A stretch of 64,000 nucleotides of DNA from JAGQUL01 sp038212015 (GTDB lineage Bacteria > Actinomycetota > Thermoleophilia > Gaiellales > SKUG01). Shown in pieces: positions 34,074 through 41,900 of this stretch. The stretch spans positions 51,741-115,740 of the forward strand of contig JBBQUY010000001.1 of assembly GCA_038212015.1 (NCBI GenBank). The letters run 5' to 3'. A program made the translations under genes and the position numbers. Positions within the stretch are counted from its first letter, which is position 1; each line of letters starts with the position of its first letter. Under the pieces are notes generated by a model, which saw only the letters and a program-made list of their open reading frames with translations, was not told the DNA's origin and did no database searches.

Positions 34074-34670
34074 TCAGCTGCCGGGCACGCGCGCGGTCTC
34101 GCCGGCGGCGCCTTCCCACGGCACGTGCCTGACGTACCGATCGGCCGGGAAATGCAGCTCGAGGATCGCGGGCCACGTGTCGTCGACACCGTCCAGATGC
34201 GCGGCGCGCAGCGGCACCCACGCTCGCAGCGCAGCATCGAGCGGCTGCAGGTCCGGGTCGTGCTGGCCTTCCTCTTCCTCGAGCGCGACGACGCGGGCGG
34301 CGCGCTGGCGCGCGACGTCGTCGATGCCGAGCGTGCGGCTCGTCTCGGGATCGGCGAGATAACAGCACAGCAGCAGCAGCGGCGGCAGGTGGCTGTTGTC
34401 GACGTCGTCGTCGACGCCCGCCGCGCGCAGGTGCCTGCGGCGCAGCTCATCGAGCGGCGGCATGAGCATCGGGCTCGGACTTCCGGATACGTGCCCGATC
34501 GTGTCACCCGCGTCGCGCTGGAAGAACGCCACGCCCGGCTGCCCCTGCAGCTCGTAGCGCGCACCGGGTTCGTCGAACGGCGCGATCGTCTCGTGCAGCG
34601 GCACGCTCAGCTCGAGCACGCGGGTCAGCAGGGCATCGACATCGGTCGGATCGATCGGCGGCAGGCTCAT
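34074..34670 (-). CDS. unknown 198-residue protein
   Basis: I do not recognise this protein. It is acidic and soluble with no signal: LLTRVLELSVPLHETIAPFD, GVAFFQRDAGDTIGHVSG, LPPLLLLCCYLADPETSRTLG and TWPAILELHFPADRYVRHVPW are its more ordered parts. The ATG lies eight bases after TATCAT (ATGATA, 34679-34684 on the plus strand) and lacks a ribosome binding site. It is divergent from a small membrane protein gene. The C-terminal codons are duplicated in the gap downstream. Confidence 0.6.
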   Translation of the reverse strand: MSLPPIDPTDVDALLTRVLELSVPLHETIAPFDEPGARYELQGQPGVAFFQRDAGDTIGHVSGSPSPMLMPPLDELRRRHLRAAGVDDDVDNSHLPPLLLLCCYLADPETSRTLGIDDVARQRAARVVALEEEEGQHDPDLQPLDAALRAWVPLRAAHLDGVDDTWPAILELHFPADRYVRHVPWEGAAGETARVPGS

Positions 34671-34763
34671 GGCACGCGATGATACATCGACAAACGGGCC
34701 AACCAGCGGCCGTGCGACCGCGTGTGTTTGTCATCGCGGCGGGGAACCACGATACGAAGACAG

Positions 34764-35105
34764 ATGGATTCTTCAACCACCGATACCGTGCTCGTCGCGC
34801 TGTTCCTGCTGGGCATGGCCCTGTTCGGGCTCGCGATGCTCGCAGTATCGCTGCGCGTCGGGCCTCGCCGCGGCACCTGGAACCAGCCTGCCGCCGCGCT
34901 GCGCCAGCCCGGACGCGGCATGTTCGTCGCGATGTATGCCATCGCGATCGTACACGTGCTCATCGGCCTCGGTGCGGCGCTGTTCGTGCCCGGTGGCGGC
35001 ATCGGCATCTTCCTCGTGATGCTCGCGACGGGCGTCTTCTACGTGCTCTGTGCGCACAGCTGGGCGCTCGCCCACGCGATCCGGCGCCGTCGCGAACGCA
35101 CCTGA
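34764..35105 (+). CDS. small three-helix membrane protein, unknown
   Basis: 113 residues with three hydrophobic segments: VLVALFLLGMALFGLAMLAV, FVAMYAIAIVHVLIGLGAAL and IGIFLVMLATGVFYVLCAHS, and a basic end (RRRRERT). I do not recognise a family. The ATG lies seven bases after GATACG; no ribosome binding site is seen. It lies between the divergent unknown gene and the convergent Rho-like gene, 14 bases from the latter's stop. Confidence 0.6.
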   Translation: MDSSTTDTVLVALFLLGMALFGLAMLAVSLRVGPRRGTWNQPAAALRQPGRGMFVAMYAIAIVHVLIGLGAALFVPGGGIGIFLVMLATGVFYVLCAHSWALAHAIRRRRERT

Positions 35106-35119
35106 CCGCTTCGACCGCG

Positions 35120-36061
35120 TCACAGGTCGTCGATCGACCACGCATCGGGATCGTCGGCCGTCGGCTGCGGTGAACTCGTCGCAACACCCGTCACCGCATC
35201 GAGCACCCCGTCGAGCGTCAGGTGCTCGTCGAGCAGCGTGATGAGCGTCCCCAGACCCGCCACCGTGCCGTGTGAATCCACGTGCGCGCGCAGCGCCGCG
35301 CGCCGGTCGGCTTCCTCCTCGCCGACGATCAGCTCCGTGCGACGCGCGCCCGACGCGAGGATGTCGACGGGCGGGAACAGTCCCGAATCCATCGTCTCTC
35401 GATCGAGCCGCCACTCCACGTTTCCGGTGCCGACGAGCTCATGCAGCACCACCTCGTCGAGCTGCGACTGCGTATCCGCCTGCACCGTCGCGAGGATCGT
35501 CAACGATCCCGCACCATCCTGATCGGGGCTGCCCGCTCGCGCGCGTCCGAACCACTCGCGCAGCTCGCGCAGGGCAGTCTGCGGCAGCCCCCCGTCGAGC
35601 ACCCGACCGTCGCCATGATCGTGCGTCGCCGCGAGCGCCCGTGCGAGTGCGCCGAGCGAATCCACGAGCACCGCGACATGCGTTCCGGTCGCGGCGTGTG
35701 CGGCGGCATCGTCGAACACGTGTGCGAGCGCTACGTGCTCCTCGGGACCGGCCACGTCGCTGCTGGTGCCGGTCACGCGTGCGCCCGGCAGCTCGTCGTG
35801 CCACTCCTGGTGCTCCTCGATCGGCTGGTCGACGAGCACCACGTACACCTCGATGCCCGGCACGCCGTCGACGAGCGCCTGCCCGAGCCAGCGCAGCACC
35901 GTCGTCGCGCCCGTGCGGTGCGGACCGACCACCAAGCCGCGCTGGCCGAGCGCGAGCGGCGCCGCCAGCTCGAGCGGGATCGCCTGTCGCGGCCCGCCTC
36001 GGCGATCGATTCGCACGTGGTGGGTCGGGAACGCGACGGAGTGGGGTTGGGGGTCGCGCAT
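35120..36061 (-). CDS. Rho-like ATPase paralogue, catalytically degenerate
   Basis: The 313 residues align with the motor domain of termination factor Rho: LGQRGLVVGPHRTGATT for GQRGLIVAPPKAGKT, VAVLVDSLGALARA for VVILLDSITRLARA, GDGRVLDGG then ALRELREWFGRAR, SLTILATVQADTQSQLDEVV, GTGNVEWRLDR, FPPVDILASGARRTEL. The N-terminal RNA-binding domain is absent. Walker A Lys is Ala52, the earlier P-loop Lys is Arg49, and the catalytic Glu of DERPEEV is Gln79 (VDQPIEE), so ATP hydrolysis is very unlikely. It may bind nucleotide passively, poison Rho hexamers, or have a new job. TAGAAT six bases before the ATG suggests a leaderless start. It is divergent from the amidohydrolase-like gene. Confidence 0.82.
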   Translation of the reverse strand: MRDPQPHSVAFPTHHVRIDRRGGPRQAIPLELAAPLALGQRGLVVGPHRTGATTVLRWLGQALVDGVPGIEVYVVLVDQPIEEHQEWHDELPGARVTGTSSDVAGPEEHVALAHVFDDAAAHAATGTHVAVLVDSLGALARALAATHDHGDGRVLDGGLPQTALRELREWFGRARAGSPDQDGAGSLTILATVQADTQSQLDEVVLHELVGTGNVEWRLDRETMDSGLFPPVDILASGARRTELIVGEEEADRRAALRAHVDSHGTVAGLGTLITLLDEHLTLDGVLDAVTGVATSSPQPTADDPDAWSIDDL

Positions 36062-36067
36062 GCCGGC

Positions 36068-36077
36068 ATTCTAGGAT
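36068..36077. promoter_or_regulatory. overlapping divergent -10 elements
   Basis: ATTCTAGGAT holds TAGAAT reading left (36073-36068, six bases before the Rho-like ATG) and TAGGAT reading right (36072-36077, toward the amidohydrolase-like gene). They share two base pairs, so RNA polymerase could occupy only one direction at a time. Confidence 0.5.
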
Positions 36078-36112
36078 CTCCGTGGGCGACGCCCATCAAT
36101 CCCGGAGGCACC

Positions 36113-37339
36113 GTGCGCGATATCGACGTAGATGCGATGAGCACCGACGAGCTGATCGACCTTGCACGCCGTCAGGTTCGCACCTGGACCGACGCTGCCG
36201 TGGCGCTGCTGCCCGAGGACGAGCTGCGCGTGGATGCGCACTGCCACCTGGGCCAGGACAGCGACGGCTCGCGCGTCACCGTGGAGCAGCTGCTGCGCCA
36301 GCTGGACCAGTCACAGGTGCACTACGCGCTCGTGACGCCGCTGCATCAGGCGTGCGGGTACGCGGAGGAGAACGCGCGCGTTCGGGAGCTCGCGTCCGGA
36401 ACCGACGGCCGCCTGCGCGCGCTGCACCGCTGCGATCCGCTCGCGAAGGATGCGGCCGCCGATGCACGGCGCGGCCTCGAAGCCGGCGCGGTCGGGCTCA
36501 AGTGGCATCCGCGCGCGGAGCGGTTTTCGATGGACGACGATCTCGCGCGCGACACCGCAGCAGTGGCGCACGATGCGGGCGTGCCGATCCTCATCCACGC
36601 GGGGCGCGGCATGGAACGACTGGGGGAGGGCGTCGTCGAGCTCGCCCGAGAATTCACCGGAGCGACGTTCGTGCTCGCGCACGCCGCGATCAGCGACCTG
36701 GGCTGGATCGTGGACGCAACGCACGACATCGACAACCTCGTCTTCGACACCTCGTGGTGGCGCCCCACGGATCTGGCGGTGCTGCTGACGAGCTGCGACC
36801 CGGACCGCGTGATGTTCGGCAGCGACCCACCGTATGGCACCGTGCCGCTCGGCATGCAGCTCACCGCACGCATCGCACGCGCCTGTGGGTGGAGCGACGC
36901 GAACGTCGCGCGGCTCATGGGTGGCACCGCTCGGCGACTGTTCGGGATCGGACGAGACGTCGACGGCCCGACCGAGCACGCGCCGCACATGCCGGAGGAG
37001 GAGCCCGCGTTCCGCCGCGCCGGAGAGCTGTTGTCGGCTGCGCTGCAGGTGGAGTTCTCGGATGGTGAGTCTGCCGAGGTATTCGACCTGGCGAGTGCGG
37101 CCCTGCACGTGGTGGACACGCATCCACGAGTACGCGACGCGCGCCTGCTGCACGGCGCGATCGAGGGCGGGCGAGCACTGCTCGTGCGTGATGGTTCGAC
37201 GGGGATAGCGATGACGTCACCCACCAGGCGACTCGGGATCGAGCTGCTCATCTGCGTGCTCGCACACTTGGCGACCCCGGCTCTTCCGATACCGGGAATC
37301 GATCGTGTAAGCTGGGACGATCCTGCCCCGTTCGTCTAG
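36113..37339 (+). CDS. amidohydrolase-like TIM-barrel protein
   Basis: The ~408-residue protein shows metal-site motifs of the Amidohydro_2 group: LRVDAHCHLGQD, VGLKWHPR, ILIHAGRG, FVLAHAAISDLGW and VMFGSDPPYGTVP, then NVARLMGGTARRLFG. It probably hydrolyses or decarboxylates a small substrate with one metal ion. About 100 extra C-terminal residues, low in motifs, follow the barrel. The GTG at 36113 has GGAGG four bases before it; an ATG at 36137 is an alternative. The stop codon TAG lies inside tRNA-Glu, which begins 12 bases before it. Confidence 0.82.
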   Translation: MRDIDVDAMSTDELIDLARRQVRTWTDAAVALLPEDELRVDAHCHLGQDSDGSRVTVEQLLRQLDQSQVHYALVTPLHQACGYAEENARVRELASGTDGRLRALHRCDPLAKDAAADARRGLEAGAVGLKWHPRAERFSMDDDLARDTAAVAHDAGVPILIHAGRGMERLGEGVVELAREFTGATFVLAHAAISDLGWIVDATHDIDNLVFDTSWWRPTDLAVLLTSCDPDRVMFGSDPPYGTVPLGMQLTARIARACGWSDANVARLMGGTARRLFGIGRDVDGPTEHAPHMPEEEPAFRRAGELLSAALQVEFSDGESAEVFDLASAALHVVDTHPRVRDARLLHGAIEGGRALLVRDGSTGIAMTSPTRRLGIELLICVLAHLATPALPIPGIDRVSWDDPAPFV

Positions 37340-37397
37340 TGGCCTAGGACGCTGGCCTTTCACGCCGGTAGCACGGGTTCGAATCCCGTACGGGGTA
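37325..37397 (+). tRNA. tRNA-Glu (TTC)
   Basis: A cloverleaf with acceptor GCCCCGT/ACGGGGT (first pair G-U), D-arm around TCTAGTGGCCTAGGA, anticodon stem CTGGC/GCCGG with loop CTTTCAC (anticodon TTC), T-arm CACGGG-TTCGAAT-CCCGT and discriminator A. CCA is not encoded. The 5' 15 bases overlap the coding end of the upstream gene. Confidence 0.94.
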
Positions 37398-37544
37398 CTT
37401 ACTGATAGTCGCTGCACGTGCCGAGCATTCCTGTGGCACATGCATTGGCATCGTATCGGCCGAATTTCACCGGAATCATGAGTTCGGCGGGTCGCTGTGC
37501 CGCGGGGCGACGTGCTGGACGTCGGAACCCACCGCCGACCTGAC

Positions 37545-38618
37545 TTAGCGACGGAACTTTCGAGTCGCGGTCGTGGCACCGGCCCGGTTCACCACGACGT
37601 ATGTCAGCTGATGCGTGCCGCGTCCGAGCGACGCAATGTCGATCGGGACATTGAAGCCGAAGTTGCGCTCGTTGTCCGGGAAATTTGTTCGGGCATACAC
37701 CGGCGCACCGTCGAGGCGGACGACGACCCGCGCGATGCTGCTCTCGCTCGAGACCCGAGCACGGAAGTTGGTGCTCCCGTTGGCGAGCACGCGCGGCTTC
37801 GCGAGCGTGATGTCGGGCTTCACGATCGGGAATGCACCGAGGGCGCAGGTACCTCGCCGTGCGCGGCGAGCGACGAGCCGGTCGAGCAACACCGCGCTGT
37901 CGTACGTCGCATCGCCCTGGTCGAAGAGCGACAGGTAGAGGCTGTGTGGTCCAGGGGCGGCGGGCGTCGACGTGCGCACCAGCGGTGTCGCTCCGTCGAA
38001 GACCGTGCCGCGTGCGTTCGTGTCGTTCGCGCTGGTGTCTCCGGACGTGCGGACATTCAGCGGGGTGCCGTCCGTGCGGAAGGCGAAGTTGTGCGGCGCG
38101 ATCACCGTCGATCCGATCGTCTTCCAGTCGTGCACGTCGAGCTCGGCCACGAACCCGTCGTTGTAGATTATGCCCGGAAACTCCGGGAACTCCTCGCTCA
38201 GGAAGCGCTGGTCGAGGTCGAGGCAGTTCGCTCCCGCCGGAACCATGACGTCGATCTTCAGCACCGTGACATCGCGACTCGTGTCGCCGTGCGTCGCGCC
38301 GCCCTCGTTGTCCGTCGACATGTTGCGCCAGGACGCGCCGAAGGTGCCACCGGTGTTGCCGGTCGAGAGGATGGCGTAGGAGCCGCCTGCCCTCGGGAAG
38401 CGTGCGGCGGCCTTGCTCGTGACTGCGGCCGAGATGCCAAGCGGCGGAAGCTGCACGAAGCTGGCCCCCGTCACCAGCGCAGGGTCGACCACGATGGCCG
38501 CTGCAATGGGAGCGGCATCGCGCGTCGGCGCGACGGCGCCGTGCGCTATCCCCGCGGGAGCAGCCAGGCACAATGCCACGGCAGCACACAATCGAACACG
38601 GCGTCGTATAGGACTCAT
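37545..38618 (-). CDS. secreted choice-of-anchor L domain protein
   Basis: A signal peptide (RLCAAVALCLAAPAGIAHGA) starts a 357-residue protein. The region GASFVQLPPLGISAAVTSKA, AILSTGNTGGT, TVLKIDVMVPAGANCLDLDQ and RFLSEEFPEFPGIIYNDGFV follows the choice-of-anchor L pattern (SEEFPEFVG..YND.F) seen in exported surface proteins. The last ~90 residues form an Ig-like beta domain (ITLAKPRVLANGSTNFRARV ... HQLTYVVVNRAGATTATRKF). TGGAGA precedes the ATG at 38618. The frame remains open upstream but without a better start. It is divergent from the giant Ig-like repeat protein, also exported. Confidence 0.82.
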   Translation of the reverse strand: MSPIRRRVRLCAAVALCLAAPAGIAHGAVAPTRDAAPIAAAIVVDPALVTGASFVQLPPLGISAAVTSKAAARFPRAGGSYAILSTGNTGGTFGASWRNMSTDNEGGATHGDTSRDVTVLKIDVMVPAGANCLDLDQRFLSEEFPEFPGIIYNDGFVAELDVHDWKTIGSTVIAPHNFAFRTDGTPLNVRTSGDTSANDTNARGTVFDGATPLVRTSTPAAPGPHSLYLSLFDQGDATYDSAVLLDRLVARRARRGTCALGAFPIVKPDITLAKPRVLANGSTNFRARVSSESSIARVVVRLDGAPVYARTNFPDNERNFGFNVPIDIASLGRGTHQLTYVVVNRAGATTATRKFRR

Positions 38619-38904
38619 CGGTATCTCCAGTGGCGTGAGCGCGCGGGCCGCGAAGCGAGCATTCATGAGCGCGAGCCGGTTCTGAGCGGACCCTCGCACA
38701 GATGCGTCCGAATCGCAGTCGGTATCACATGCAAGCCCTCGTGAAACTGTGCGAGTGCCATCGAGGTTTGTAAATCGAAATGGTTCGACGAGTTTCGCAT
38801 GGAGATCCGTCGAAGAGGGTCTGAGGGGGTGCCATCTGCTCAAGGCGAGGGTCTCCGGTGCCGATACCGGCCCTCTGCGCCGCTTCTCTCCGGAGTCTTC
38901 CGAC

Positions 38905-41900
38905 ATGCCGCCCACTTCAGCGCCGTTCTTCGCGCGCCGTCAGTTCGCCACGACGCTTCTCTGCCTCCTGGGCATGGCGATTTTGGTTGTGGGGATCCGG
39001 CCAGTCACCGCTGAAGCTGCTGCGCCGCGTCTGTTCGGCTCCGCGGTCGAGGGGAAGGTCCTTCGCGGCACTCCGGCTCAGACCCGAAGTGCTCGATTGA
39101 CGTGGATGCGGTGCGCGGCGAGGGGGACACGCTGCACGAGGATTTTCCGAGCGACTCAGACGAGGTACAGGATGACTGCGGCAGACATCGGGTTCCGCGT
39201 GCGGCTCGACGCGCGACGCGGCACGCGAGTGACGAGGTCCGCAGTGACACGGGTGGTGACGCCCATGATTCCGCGTGCGGCGATCCGTCCGAAGATCACC
39301 GGCACTGCGGGTCCGGGCGTGACGTTGCAGGCGAGTCCTGGTCGATGGCTCCCGGCCGGTCGAGCCGTGCGCACCTCGTATCAGTGGCTTCGGTGCCTCG
39401 ATGGCAGGTGCACGCCCATCACCGGATCGAGGGGAACCACGCACCTCGTCGACGCCGCCACGGACGCCCGAGCGACGCTCCGCGTCGATGTCACAGCCGT
39501 TGCAACGGTGCGCGGACTTCGAGCAGTTGGGCGTGCTTCGAGCCTGCAGACGAGCTCGGTCCTGGTTGCCGTGTCGCTCGCGTCGCCTCCGACGATCTCC
39601 GGAGCGGGAGTAGAGGGGTCCACCCTCACCGCTTCTCCCGGGACGTGGAGCTCGCATGGCCTCCCGGTCGCGACCTCGCAGCAGTGGATGCGGTGTCGCA
39701 CCACCTGCGACGCGATCCCGGGAGCGACCGGTCTGACGCACGCGCTCACCGCAGCAGACGTCGGCGCTCGACTGCGTCTGGATGTCGCCGCATCGTCGCC
39801 CGTCGCATCGGGTGGAGCGTCGAGCGCCGAGACGGCGGCGGTCGCCGCCAGCACGCCGGTCGTCGTCGGGAGTCCGGCCGTCGCGCCGCTCACCGGCCTC
39901 GTGGTGGGGAGCGCGATCGCCACAACCGACGGTGCCTGGTCGAGCTTCGATCCGACCACATACACACGGCAGTGGCAGCGATGCGCCGCGGGATCCTGCG
40001 TCGACATCGCAGGCGCAAGCGGCACGTCGTACGTTCCCACGGATGCCGACATCGGCAGCACCTTGCGCTCGATCGTCACCGCAAGTCATCTCGGCCTGAT
40101 GACATCCGCCGCTTCTTCGGCGACGACCACGGTGTCCGGCATGGCGCCGATCGCGACGGCACTTCCGACCGTTTCGGGAACGACGACAGCCACGCTGACA
40201 CTGTCCTCCGCGGCGGGCGCGTTCGTGGGCAGTGGCACGATCACCGTCACACGCCGATGGCTGCGCTGCGACAACGCGGGCAACGGGTGCGTGGAGGTCG
40301 GCGCCGACAACGACGTGACCTATCCCCTCACGAGCGCCGATATCGGCAGCCGCATGCGCGTGCGCAGCACCGCGATGAGCGCATGGGGGACGAGCGTCTC
40401 CACGAGCGCGTCGAGCGCGGTCGTCGTCAGTGCCGTGCCGAGCAATGCATCGCTGCCGGTAATCGGCCCCGCGGCCCCACGAGATACGAACACCGCGACG
40501 TCGACGAACGGCTCCTGGACGGGCCTGCCGACCATCGCGTACACCTACCAGTGGCGGCGCTGCGACACCGCCGGCGAGAACTGCGTCGACATCGCGAGCG
40601 CGACCGGATCGACATATCTGCTCGGGCCGACGGACGTCGGTACGCGCCTCCGGATCCGCGTCACGGCCACGAACGGCGCGGGCAGCTCGTCTGCAGATTC
40701 TGTGCCGTCGGTCATCGTCCTCGAATCTCCGTTCCCGGTGAATGCTGCCCCGCCGGTGCTCGGTGGTCCGCGCGTCGATGGCGGCCTGATCACGCTCACA
40801 CCAAACGGAGTCTGGACCGGGCTTCCGATCAGCACGCGTGCGTACGCGTGGAGTCGCTGCCTGGCGGACGGCACGGGGTGCGTGACCATCCCGGGCGCGA
40901 CGCAGTCCAGCTATCGAGCGGTGACTGCAGACGTCAACAAGTCGCTCAAGGTGCGGGAGACCGTGACCAACGCCGCGGGGACCGCGTTCGTGTTCTCCGA
41001 GCTGTCCACCGTGATTGCGCCGGCCCCGCCCGCCAACACGGTACTGCCGACGGTCACCGGCACCGCCCGAGAAGGACTCACGCTCAACTCGGCGACCGGG
41101 ACATGGACCGGCACTGCGACGATCACGTTCGCCCGAGCGTGGTTCCGCTGCAACTCCGAGGGCCTCGAATGCGAGCAGATCGCCGGCGCGAATCAGACCA
41201 GCTACGTCCTGTCCACCGACGACATCGGATCGCGGATCAAGCTGCGAGTGACCGGAACGAATGCCGCGACGTCGGTCTCGGCATTCAGCAATCCGACCGC
41301 AACGGTGCTCGGATCGGTGCCCCGAATCCTGACCGCACCGGCGATCACCGGGACACTCGCCGTGACGCAGGAACTCACCGCGGACACCGGTTCCTGGGCC
41401 GGCCTTGCGCCCACGAGCTACGCGTACCAGTGGACGCGTTGCAGCGCAGGCGGTACGGGATGCGTTGCCATCGCCGGGGCGACGAGTCAGACGTTCCGGC
41501 TGACCGAGATCGACAACGGCATGAAGGTTCGTGTCGCGGTCACCGCCACCAACGCGATCGGCGCATCCATGCCGGCGACCAGCCTGCTCACTCCGACCAT
41601 TTCCGGGACGGCTGCAGCGCCCAGCCTGGTCACGCCTCCCGTCATCTCGGGTGATGCACGCCAGGGGCTGCTGCTCACATCCACCCCCGGCAGCTTCAAC
41701 GGCACGCCGACGATCACCTACGCGTTCTCGTGGGAGCGATGCGACTCGGGACCTGTGAACTGCCAGACCATAGACGGCGCGAACGCGGCGACGTATCGAA
41801 CGACGATCGACGACGTCGGCAAGGTGGTGCGAGCCGTCGTGACCGGCACCAACGGCATTGGATCCGACGTCGGTTCGAGCGCCCCGACCATCGTCATCGT

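Noticed and set aside
37399..38589. 396-codon minus-strand frame overlapping the choice-of-anchor L gene
   Set aside because: It is the same strand in another frame; Arg/His-rich without domains, while the chosen frame has signal peptide and domain motifs.
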